Below are positions 50,801 through 62,800 of a stretch of 64,000 nt of DNA, one piece after another. This DNA comes from Orthonyx spaldingii (lineage: Eukaryota; Chordata; Aves; Passeriformes; Orthonychidae): positions 1,137,171-1,201,170 of the forward strand of contig VZTJ01001769.1 in the NCBI GenBank assembly GCA_013397795.1, written 5' to 3'. The notes below the pieces were generated by a model. It made no database searches. It worked only from the letters and a program-made list of their open reading frames with translations, and was not told the DNA's origin. A program made the position numbers and the translations under genes. The stretch's first letter is position 1, and each line of letters begins with the position of its first letter.

Positions 50801-53800
50801 TTTTATTAGTATTTTTAAAATGTTACAAAAATAAATAATATATTTGTTGTATAGTATCTATAATAACACATAAAATGAATTATGGCATATGTTATAGCAT
50901 AATATTGAAAATTGAAAAATATAAAGATCTCTTTTAAGAAACAATAATATTTTGTTTAAATGTTGTTAATATTTAGTATTTAGAATTTATCTCATTAAAA
51001 TCCATTCACTACCGAAACAACACTTTTCGGTTAACATTTTATGTGAATGACAGCATGATGAACAAGCTCTATCTCCCAAAGATTAAACAAAGCTCAAGGA
51101 GTGGATGAAAATGAACCAAATATCAATGGCTTTCTGCTTTTGTAGATCACTCTATTTAGTTGCTTATTGCTACAAACTGACTGTGTCTAACTTGAAAGGA
51201 ATATTCCACATTCACATGCGTTGCAAATGTATCCCCAACCAGCACAGATGGCATAAAATGCTTAATGTTGTTTTCACACGACATGTCGTGCTGTGGGAAG
51301 ATATGGCTGGAATAAATACATTTTATTTTGTCTTCTGACATTTTTCCATATGATTTAACTATTCAGAGAATAGTTTAAAAGATAACTTCAGCAGGAGGGG
51401 GGTTTATTATATACTCGCAAGAGAATTCCACTCTTTGTCAAAAATGAAAATATATTTGTATGACCTATAAATAAGATAACATTAGGTGGCACTTGGTTTA
51501 GCTTATATAATTTGCCCAAAGGAACAGGTGATTATGAGCTTACTTTCCTCTTCATCTACATGTTCTGAAGAGTCTGCATACTAAGTAATTATTCAGATAT
51601 CAATGTGTAAATTCAGGATTTTTTTCTTTCATTGCCAGAGAAAGGAAAGATTGATTCTACCCTATTTTCACTACGTCTTTTGATGACAGAAGAAAGAAAC
51701 TAACAATAGTTACATGCAGAAGTGGAAAGAAAAAAGGACAGATTCTGTGTCAGCTCTGTGCAGATGCAGAGGAATCAAGTACAATAACCTTTTACATGCA
51801 GTAGTCAAGAAATAGCACTGCACAGATACTTTTTATTCCTATTGCAGAACAAAGAGCCTGAGTTTCTGCATCACTGAATGTGAGGCAGCAGCTTCCCATC
51901 AGGGACTGGCTCTTGGGGAACCCACAGGCAAAACAATGCAAACTGTAATTAGAATACTTTTCTCTCCCATTCTGGGAATAAACAATCTTTTCATTGTTCG
52001 TGTTTACACAAATAACAAAATGCTCAGCTGTGTTTTAGTAACTATAGACGATACAGTAGCAGTCTTGTTATAAATAATATATATGCCAATGTAATTTAGC
52101 ATTTCTAATTAATGTAGAAATTCTTTAAGCATTTTCAGCCTCTTGAATTGCTCAAGCTTGTATTTTCTGCATACTATATGACTCAGATTCTGTAATGTCT
52201 TTTCTGCTTAAATATTTTCAATTAAATGATATTAAGTATGACCACATTTAAAAGTATTTAACTTGCTTTTTCAAAGCTTTCTCACATTATATTAGCTAAT
52301 ATACTAGGGAAGTAGTAAAAAAAGAAATTAAATCTGCTTGTCTGACCTCAAGTAATAGCTACAGAATTTCTCAAATTTATTTTGGTCCAATAAAAGAACA
52401 GCAGTAGCATTTTTATTCCCTGCAATAATAATTACTTTATAGTAATGGAAGTATTTGCATTTTAAGGTATACCTCTTCAGTTATGCTTCTTCCTTACAAG
52501 CCCTATCTGCCTTTAAATTCATTATTTACTTAAAGAAACAAAACATATAGGGAAATTTAATATGTAATATTAATGCATAGCCTATTTATAAATGGACGCT
52601 ATATTCCAGAAGTGAAAACCAAAGCTATTAATATTTTATTACTACTCTCAATTATGCTTCTAACATACTGTACAAGGTACTTCACTAGCTGGGAATGAGT
52701 TAGGAGATCTAGTACACTTCTTCTGAGTTTTATGAATCCCTTTAGGTCATTGTGTTCGGAATGCATGCTATCATAACAACAACATGTATCAGTATGATGA
52801 CTAACACCATCTAATATTGGATGACTAATAAAAAACTAATTGCAATTACACACCATGGTCAGTTTGGTGTGACAGAAATGAGTTCATTGTTTGGGCTTTG
52901 TGGGACTAAGAGTGACCTTTCCATTGAATAACCAAATGAAACCAATAAAGAGTGTACTTTTAAAATCTATATCACATATGAGAAAGTAATATAAAGATTC
53001 ATGTACAGGCAAAGATTTAAACTATTTTGGTTACCTACAGTGTATGTGTTTGTTCATGAGAAGGCATCCAAGCACATTATAGGTACTACTTAACATTTGT
53101 CAATATTATTATCTTTATTTCAGAATACACCTGACAAAATGGCTGAAGACATCAAAAGGGCATAGATGGAGTCTTTCTGGAACACAAGACAGCCTTGAAT
53201 GGGTTTTTACTTTCTGTTACCATATGTACGTTACCATAAATTATAAAATTGTATTGGTAGGGGTATCTTTGAGAGAGCTTCCTGACAAATCTGATTCGGC
53301 CAGAATTATGAGTATTTTTGGATCCCTTAATTCCTAGTTCAGCTGATTTAGGTGACAGATAGCCTTAGAACATGAAAAAAAAGGAAATGGATTTTCTCAC
53401 TTAAAATATTTATTCCTTGTTTAGTTTTTGAGCAAAAGAGAATTTGTAGATGTCATGGAGTTAAATTAGGATTACAGAATTTCACAAAAATACTTCGATT
53501 TTCTGGCCAAAGGTTCTAGACTTTGGGGATGTAAAATCAGATGTCTAATCCTATGTTTCAGTAACTGAAAATAGAACTTGATTGTGGAAGAATGGAAGCA
53601 ACTCCTTGAGAAATGAGGCCTGTGGTTTATTTTCTGAGGTCCTCTTCAGGCAACATAGGGCTTGGAGAAAAACCAGATAGATATGGGACAAAGAGCATTT
53701 TAGTATATAATAATGAATTTCATACAGTATCTCAGAAAAGTTATTGTGACCATGTAGAAGGATGTTTATCTGCCTCCTGTAATAGGTTCAGTGTAAATTT

Positions 53801-55636
53801 GGCTTCAAGCCAAGTGATACACAGCTCTGAATCTAAACCTGGGATGACTAGCATGAGTAACACAGCTTTTAGCCTATCATTTTTTAATTTAACAGCAAAA
53901 AGAAAGTAGATTTTTTTTATGTTCATAGTGATGTACGATGATCTTACAAAGTAAAAACAAAATTATGTGATGTAAGTCTTGAAATCATCTTAATGCTGCA
54001 TTCTCCTTCTGGGCAAAAAATTAAAAAAAGATCACTTTCCCTTTCAGTTTTGTCTCTTAAAAACTGGATCTGGATCTTCTTAAAAAGATGTCATTGCAAT
54101 AAAAGTTGGGAAGTTTATTATCTACATTTTATACATTTTATACTGTATGAAACAAACGGAAATAAAGACTAGGCATTCAACTTCAGAAATTAGAAAGAGA
54201 TTGAGGCAGCTTCTCCCATACCTATAAAAAGGACAGAGAATCACACAGCATACTGAAACACTCAGGTTTTCTTAGAGTGACAGGACTTATATCTACACTT
54301 CCTACTTCACACCGAAACTGCTCTGATCATGATATTATTCATTAGCCTGGGTTTTATGCATTAGTTTGTATTTTCTCACTTTGCTCTGGTTTGCATCAGT
54401 TATTTAAATGTTTGCTGACAAGGATAAGATGTAGAATGTTCAACTCTAAACAAAAAACATAAAATATTGAAACTCAAGTTCTCGCACTAAGAAATATTTG
54501 CATGTTGTATAATATAATAATATTGTTGTACTTAGTGGAATAACACCTGAAAAAACCACGAAAAAACATTGTCAAAAGACATTGCAGTTCAGATCTACTT
54601 TCTGTGTTCAAAGAGAAACTCAAATCTATACTTGCCAGGTTTTGGTGGGCACTTTAACAAGTAGTTAAGGGGAATCAGTTCCCAGCTAATTTTATAATTT
54701 ATTTATGAATTATTTTTTATTTTTCTCCAACAACTAGTTAGCAAAATAAAGTTTGCAAATAGTTTACATGTAAAAAAAGCACTTTCATAAAGTTCTCAGT
54801 ACTTGAACTATTTTGTTCTACAAGATTAACCACATTTCATATGATATGAATATTTCTTCATACCATCTTCTATGCCCTAGGCTTAATTCCATTTGCCCTG
54901 GAGTCAACTAAAGTCACTGATTTCAGTAGACATAAAATATTGATTTCTGCTTGTATTAAAAATTACAGCAATAAGTACATAATCATCTGCTTACATTATA
55001 GCACTTCAAGCAGAATTTAGAATCTGAATCAAACTCATGGGTTGGCTACTGTTATTTATACACCTTACTTTTTGCTCATTATAAAGCACCTCAGGTGTTT
55101 GGTGCATCATCATGAAACCTACATAAAACGCAAAAGATTTTTGAACTGTCTTTAATTCCAGATGAGGAAAAGCTGATGATTTTATTTTAGGTATTTGCTG
55201 AGATTTGTTTGAATTTAAAACTGACTGCATCTCAGGAAGTAGTCTCTCAGAGTTGGTATTTTCTCACTGTTCTTATTTTTACTTTCTTCATGGAAGTGGA
55301 AACTAAAAATAATGACAATAATTATTTTTTATAGTTTATTTAAAATAATTTAGTAAGAATTAAATTAGTATTACTAATGCTATTCTAGTTACAAAATCAA
55401 TCTAAAGCACTTGAATTCAATAACTAAGACTGACAGCCACTATCTTCTCCTAACTAATGCAATTCATAACTCTAGTGTACTTTGAATGGGTGGACGCAGT
55501 CTCAAAGAACTGTCAAAGAATTTCTAAACCTTGGATATACAGTGTAGTTCTTAAAATACAAAAGCTGGACAGTAAAACATAGCAGCCAGATAGACAATTG
55601 CTTCATGCACATACTCTCCAGCACATGGGGAAAGGC
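47814..55636. other. non-coding spacer
   Basis: One exon-like segment at 50345-50419. A highly AT-rich stretch lies at 50800-50960. No other feature was recognised. Confidence 0.63.
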
Positions 55637-55653
55637 TTTGGTACGGTACCAAA
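55637..55653. repeat. 17-bp palindrome
   Basis: TTTGGTAC-G-GTACCAAA, with perfect 8-bp arms around one base. It could be a dimeric protein-binding site, but nothing else supports that. Confidence 0.6.
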
Positions 55654-55980
55654 CCAAGATTAATTCCTTACTCAAGTTCATTTTCAATTTTCATTTGGAG
55701 TAAATATGACTCCAGTCCTTAATGTTTTGTCCAGAGCAAAGTGTGTGCAGTTTAATTACCTTTTTTTTGGAAGTGCAGAGTCAATCATTTCATTACTGAA
55801 CTTGTGGTTCTCTGCAGTCTGGCAAAAAGGATCTTCTTTCTTTTCAAATGATTATTGATCCAGAGAATAGTCCAGATTACACTTTGATAACATGAATTAT
55901 ATCCTCTATTAGCACATGTAGACCTTCAGTTAGGAAGAACTGAAGTATCAATTGTATGCTTAGTCCTGTGATTCTGTTGT

Positions 55981-56100
55981 GATGACTAACTCGGCCACTT
56001 CAGTTAATTAAAAGGTTATGCAAATCGTTAATTTATGGGCTGATCCAATTCTCATTAAAGTTAAAATCAATTGGAATCTTTCCTGGGTCTAACTGTTCTC
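55981..56100. promoter_or_regulatory. candidate enhancer with POU octamer and homeodomain sites
   Basis: TTAATTA (56004-56010) lies 7 bases before a perfect octamer ATGCAAAT (56018-56025), then CGTTAATTTATGGGC, ATTAAAGTTAAA and ATCAATTGG. Dense homeodomain/POU words in a non-repetitive block with a retained CpG are typical of developmental enhancers. No conservation test was possible. Confidence 0.3.
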
Positions 56101-56879
56101 CAGTTGCTGAGTTTGGAAGGATATTATGATCCAAGTTTCAAAAAATGTTAACACTGTAAGACATGGGCGACCAAGTTGTGAGAACAATGACAGAAGAAAT
56201 TTAGTAACATCAAGTGCTAAAGAGTTACACAGTCTAAGTTAGCCATTTTCTCTGGTAAGTCCTCTCTGAAGCAGCCTATTCCTCCTCGATCTGGTGACCC
56301 CCCACCTGCAATTCTAAAGGAAGCCCACAGAATCCACTGACGTTGCAGTTACAACCAGCCACCGCAGAAAAGAATTCTCTGGACTGCAGTGCCACCCAGA
56401 GCAGGCACCAAGTGCAGGGGGAAAAAAAAAAGGGGGCAATAAATTAGTCTACTGGTAACAGAATGGGGTGTTTTTAAAAATACATTGCATTTGTCACACA
56501 GATGTAGTCTCTCAAGTTTTTTGTGCAGTTAATTTTCTGGTTTGCAGAGACCAGTAGAGCTCATTTAAGGTTAAAAGAACTTTGGTTAACTAGCGAAAAA
56601 GAAGAAATGGTCCAGCTATCCCAAAGAAAAACTGAGCCAATTTTCTTTGGTAATCCATACCCACACACGTTTAAGAAAAATACCCTTTTGTAAAAAAATA
56701 CTGGTGATTTCACAATCTGAAGTTTTGCTATTTATTGTTTCCAGCTTAGATGGAATTCAGTTATTTGGATTTGAGTAATACAAAATAATTGAACTTACAT
56801 TTTTTTTAGAATGTACTTTCTCATAACATATTCCACAAGTTGTCACAATACACCCTGCTAAAGTACAATAGTGCATACG

Positions 56880-57060
56880 CCGGTAAGCCTATTGTTTTAA
56901 ATTAATAGTTGATGAATTTATGATAATAAGATGATAAATATTTTTATGTAATAATATAGTAAAATATATTTTATTGAAGAGTATATTATATCCTATACAT
57001 GCATTACCATAAAAATGTGCAACTTAACAATATGACTTATTATATATTTTTTGTCCACAA
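56880..57060. other. very AT-rich block, possible matrix attachment region
   Basis: More than 80% A+T with repeated AATATA, TTTTATG and ATAATA words. The composition fits a scaffold/matrix attachment or an easily unwound element; there is no specific motif proof. Confidence 0.3.
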
Positions 57061-59046
57061 GCCATTTCAAAAATTGTTTTATACTATTTTTGCTTTAGAA
57101 ATTCTTAGATTGAGTTGTATAAAGAACCAGGGGAAACAGAGAAGTTCTGATCTAGATCTATGTATTGTATATAAAAAATTATATATTAGTTACAAAATGG
57201 TGATGGTTTGCTTAGGTTGATTTCTATGTTATTTTTTTTGCATAAACAGAGTTTTTGTTACATAGCTTTGGTCAGAAAAAGATGTTTTGCACATTACAGA
57301 ATAGAAAAATTTCACTGACGTACTTTTCTGAACTTTAAGACTGATGGACTTCTGCACTCGTTTGTGCAAATGAGGCCTTTTAGTTCCCGTTGCACTCATC
57401 CAGCTGTGACTATATGCCCCATTGTTTCACTTCTGACTTTTTTTCTATGTCTTTCTATCAAATTATTTTTGCTTTGGAGAAATTTTAGGTATTAGAAATA
57501 ACAATAAATAAAGACAATTTTTTTAATCAATCTTAATTTATCAGACAAAAAAAAGCCCCAACAGCAACAACAAAAACCCCAAAACCAGACCAAGCTTCTG
57601 GTTATAACAAGGATTAAGGCATCCCATCAGTTTCCACCTTGCATGCAAGTCAGTGTTCTCTCACTGACATAGTTCTGTATTCGTGACAATAAAAAATATA
57701 ATTGCTTACTTTGTTCAACAGTTATATCTCAAGACATATTTAAGTTCTGAAAATAAATTATCCTCAAAGCATCCTCCGAGATTTTTATTTTACAGTTAGG
57801 CAACATAAAAATGATAAATAGTACTTCTTTACATTTATTTTAAAGAATTAGCTCTTCTAACATGAAAGTCAGTCAAACTTCAGTTCCAAGAAGAAATCAA
57901 GAAGACAGCTTACTTGAAAAACAAAAGCGTGTAAGCATTACTTTAATGTCAATGTTATGTCTACACAAACAGTGAGTAGTTGGACAATGATAAAAACTAC
58001 AAATGTATGAGAACTCTTGACACAAGTTCATCCCAAATTTTCACATCACTGGCAGAAAGAATAGCAGAAAAAAAGCATTTTGGGGGCCTATCAGGTTATT
58101 TCCTTAATGAAACAGGCCTCTATCAATAAAGATACCAAATTTGCAGCTCCATAGGTATGTGGTATTTCTAGTTTATGCTGAGAGAATTTCATTATAGCAG
58201 ATCAAACAAAATTCAGAGAAGACAATTGTACTGGAAAAGCTACAATAAACCAAACAGAAGAGAAGTTTCAGGATATCAACAATTTATAAAATCTTTGGTC
58301 AAAGCACATGAAGGTTCATTTAGAAATTTAAACTTGCAACAGGCCTGAAATTTCATATGGGTTTTGCTGAAAACTTTGTATGAAATAATTTCAATTGGTC
58401 AAAGCACCAGGAATCTGGTTTGCCCTGACTATGTAATTCTGAGCAATTCATGCATTAATGGCACACTCCATTTTGGGTAAGCTGAGCTTGGTGGATAAAC
58501 CGCTGGATCAGAGATGTTGATTATATCCTTTAAGTACCCAACCCTCATTGAAAGTAGTTTGCCCCATCAAGTCCACCAGTATGGTTCCACCTGCAATCCT
58601 TTCCTAACTAACTTCTGTTAGAATGAACTGTTAATGGAAAGATTAAAATTTTGAGGTATTTGGAAGACTTGGGGCAAGGAACAATAACACACACAAGTAT
58701 ATCAACTTTTAAGCAGTTTGGGCAAAGGTCCCTCATTTGCCTTCTGTAGAACCATCTTGATCTGATTTGGCTGCAGCCATAAAACAAGTCTATCTCTACT
58801 GTACTTTCCCCATTTATAAATTGCATGTATAAACTTTTGTACACCCACCTTTTGTACACAGAGAAGAAAAATCCTTTGCAGTTAGGTACCACTGTCAGCT
58901 TCCATCCATGTTGATATTTAGTATTTTAGTTAGTGTATATATATACGCAGACAGTGTTTATGAAAGAAATCTTTGAAATGTTTTTTTCTTCAAATTACCA
59001 TGAACTTCACTTAAATGCAGTTTCTTTTCACTCAACAGCATATAGG
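57061..59046. other. non-coding spacer
   Basis: One exon-like segment at 57846-57930 (plus). An A-rich/C-rich low-complexity tract runs 57546-57592. Confidence 0.62.
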
Positions 59047-59114
59047 ACAGTCTTAAATGGAGACTTAAATGGATGGTCTTAAGTGGATAGCCTTAAATTG
59101 ATAGTCTGAAGTGG
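59047..59114. repeat. degenerate 14-bp tandem repeat, five units
   Basis: Consecutive units are ACAGTCTTAAATGG, AGACTTAAATGG (2 bp short), ATGGTCTTAAGTGG, ATAGCCTTAAATTG and ATAGTCTGAAGTGG. A sixth partial copy (TAGTCTCCTTCTTAAATGG) lies near 59131-59149. It is a minisatellite decayed by point changes and not reported by simple-repeat logic. Confidence 0.8.
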
Positions 59115-59159
59115 TCTATTAATTAAAATATAGTCTCCTTCTTAAATGGAGATAAGATT

Positions 59160-59860
59160 TCAACCTTTAAACGTTGCAAGTGGACCACCGACTCAGACCC
59201 GCATAATTAAAAACTTCCATGAAGAACATGGCTATAAATATCCTGTTGCCTGTCTCATTTAAATATTTTCTTTGCATTCTAATCAGATAGAAACAGGATC
59301 CAATTCCCCATTTGAAAAATAAACACATTAAAGAAAATTAGTTTAGGCATCATTACAGTGTACATACACGAGTGTCTACATTTTTTTAATGGACACTTGC
59401 TATACAGCATTTAAGTATGAACCGTAATTTCTCTGTGTTGCTAATTTGACCACACATATTGCAAACTGTTTTCATTTTCCTTTATTGTCCTCTAATGAGC
59501 TCATCAAGAGTATATAATTAGTGCAGTAAACTGCGTAACACAGACTCTGCCCTAAAGCAGCCAAGCAGAGTTCTCAACTAGCCCACTCTCCCACTGGAAC
59601 TTAATACTGTTAATGGCCCATGATCAGTAGGAAGTATATCGAGGGATATGCTCTGTTTTAAACAGCTTGTGATCTCTGGCTCGAAGCAACAGTTCTGGGG
59701 CTATCACCATCTGTACTGACACACAAATGAAAGTTGTTCTATCTCTTTTTAATGAAGCTACCGAGGTCAATTAATAATGGCTTCAGATGCCTGAAAGACA
59801 CGTATAACTGAGCAACAGGATTCTAGAGCAATTTCTCTTTCTGTATAAAAGTTTTAATAT
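59160..59860. promoter_or_regulatory. candidate conserved non-coding block
   Basis: Non-repetitive sequence with even composition and unusually many retained CpGs for this window (ACCACCGACTC, CCCGCATAA, CTGCGTAAC, ATATCGAGGG, GGCTCGAAGC, CTACCGAGG, ACACGTATA). It carries homeodomain cores at 59515-59520 (TAATTA) and 59770-59775 (ATTAAT), a CAGATG E-box (59784-59789) and SOX-like ATTGT words. No long ORF lies inside. It is probably one or more distal enhancers if conserved in other amniotes. Confidence 0.33.
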
Positions 59861-62800
59861 TCTCTGCAGTAGGTAATCCTAGAATTCTCTGCTAAAATCC
59901 AAACCTAGAAGTAGATACGAGTTTACAAAGATACAACTTATAAAAGTGAGAAAACATTGCAGACACTTGAGCACAATCGCAGTTATAAATATGGTGTAGC
60001 AGTCAGGTATATTTCAATCCAGGTAGCTTTGGAGGACGCTGTACTTGAGAGATATCATTCTTCCCTTCTCATATATAGTATATCATAACAAACCAGCACT
60101 TTGAAAAATGGGCACTTTGAAGACTTAAGAATCTGATGGGTTAGATTCACAGTATATGCTACACTATTGTCAAAGATCCGTAAGATAGAGAGATTCTCAT
60201 GTAATATCTATGTTAACATATAGAAATTTATTATTTTTGTGATCTGTATCCTGCAGCAGATGGCTATATTAACACAAGGAATTACAGATGTTTGGTCTTG
60301 TCCCAGTATTTTTGTCACTCTGTTTTTGATACCACCAGTCCCCAAAATATGTGGAAAACTGTCGATAGCCCAGAAACAGCACTGCAGTACTACCTTTTCT
60401 ACTTCACAGCTGGTATCAACATGCCCTCTTCAAAGGAGATATGGCATAGACTCTGAATAAGCAAGTTTTACAATACTTTTACAAGCTAAAAGTAAGAAAT
60501 TTCTTTCAGAAGAGTAGGGAAGAATGGTATCTGTGCATACCCAGTAATATAAGTGTGTGTGAGTGTGTGTGTATCTGTATATGTGTAAGTATACATACAC
60601 TGGCATATGCTTATGTGCAATTAATGTCCACAAAATCAGTTTTGGATATTTTCCTAGTGTCAACCAATCCCAACTATTAGGACACTGCTTAATCACTGGG
60701 CACATGAGTAACTGATGGAAATGCAAGGCAGGGAGCAATAAAAGCTAATCAAGAATGCATTGAAAAACAAGACAAAAATGTAAACTCAGTTACTGTGAAA
60801 TCTGACATCATCATTCCTCTCAAATCACTTATTTATCAGAGCCTGCATAGCAAAATAGCATACTCAGGAGCTTCTCTGGTAATTAGTTTATCAGGGCTGT
60901 AATCTTCTTCTGCAATTAATCATGTAAAATGTTATCACCAGTTTAATTTTAATCCCTGCTGTTCATCGTCTACAGAATAAAGTACAGATATGTATTAGGG
61001 TGGAAACAGTTTTCCATTTTAGTAAACACTTAACAACTAAAATAAAAGTTAAAAAAAAGTCTTTGCACAAAAAAAAATCTTTAGGAAAGGCTAAAGTACC
61101 ATTATAATTCATCTTCCAGTGCTGCTGCGGCAGATTATTAGATTTCATACCACAATTAAAAGTGCTGGAAAAAGGAAAATTAACAGTAGCATAAGACTAA
61201 AGAAATGTAAATAACCTTTTTAGGGTTTGCTTACATGTATTTAGATTTTTCTGTAAATAAATAAATACATGCATACATAACGGCATATAAATTATAAAAA
61301 TGTACATTTTTACCCAACATAAATAACAATTTATTTATTTTGACTTTCTACAAAAGCATTTGCAAATAAAATGGCAAATATAAAAAGCAAAATCAACAAG
61401 TACTAAGGATATATTAATAAAAAACTAAGTTTATTACACAACAGTAGGGAATTGTTAGTCACATTCTTTCCCGGATGACATTGCAAGTAGCACTAGATTT
61501 TAAACAATTACTCAAACAGTCATGAATTAAAAAGAAAAAAAATACCCTAGACTTAATATATTATTGTACTCTGTAACAAAGCTGCTATTTAAACTGAACC
61601 AAAGAGACCCTTCAAATAATTTTTTCAGTAAGTAAAATTTCATAAAGTTTACAAAACAGCAGTGCTTATAGAAACAGCATAAAGAGTAATAATTCTTTGA
61701 GTTTTAATGAAATATTATAAAATGTTCCTGGTTTTAATATATTCTTATATCTAAAGCAAGAAATCTGGGATTTATAATGTTTTGCTCATAGACGGAAGGA
61801 GAAAAACTTCGAGATATAGCTGCAAGTCCTCAGGAGGGAAAGAACATATATACTGATGAGAATAAACTGGAAGTATAGAAAACATCCATGTTAAACTAAA
61901 TTTATACCATTCCAGATCAATATGCTTCTAGTTGCACTTCTAGATGTAGGTTAGATCTACACTAGATCTAAAAAAGAAAAAAATGAAGTGTCATTCTTCA
62001 TTGCAATTCATCTCCATTTTTTTCTTGAGATCAGAGTAATTTATTAGAAAAGAAGTTTAAAAAAAATCTGAAAAGATATGGACATAAATCAGATTTTTGC
62101 TTTTGAAATAGAAGATACTATTATTGAAATTAGTTTTTATTTCCTGCACCACAACATAAAGGTCATTCCTTGTCTAACTTAGCAGTTCTTTCAAAAATAT
62201 TTTCCCTACAATAATGTTGCCATTTATGCAATTTTTTAAACTAAAATTAATTCCATACTGAGTAAGGTCTTGAAATAAAATTAACGCCTCTGAAGACATT
62301 TAACAATAACTATTGTGTGGATCAATACGAATCATTATAGATTTTCTCATAATTCATAAGCTTTATATTTGGAGTCTGTACACTTCATACATGTTCTGTG
62401 AAAGACTCTTGATTTTCACAATGTCATTTCATCACATATGTATTCACCCAGCTCCTAAACTTTGCATCTCAGTCCATTGTGTTTGATGGATTTTTAAGAG
62501 CATTCCCAGTTTTTATTTGTATTTGAGACTGCCTCAAACTACAATGGGAAATCACAAATTTGTGGTAGAAGTCAATTTCAAAGGAAGTTCCTTCTTGAAA
62601 GAAAAGCAGTGAAGCAATCCAGTGGTAAATTCTATACAAATTTCTGGGACCAGAAAGTTACCCATGGACAGGGCTGAAATCACTGAAGGACTTGCCAGCC
62701 ATTTTTCATGAATTCACAAAATTTCACTTTTGTTCATATTGAAAACCCACGCAGTCCTACTGTGGAAGACAAACAATCATAGTTTAATGATATAATGGCG

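Noticed and set aside
56104..56252. Acceptor TGTTCTCCAG with donor CTG|GTAAGTCC
   Set aside because: All frames are closed within 16 codons; left as a chance splice pair inside or next to the enhancer-like block.
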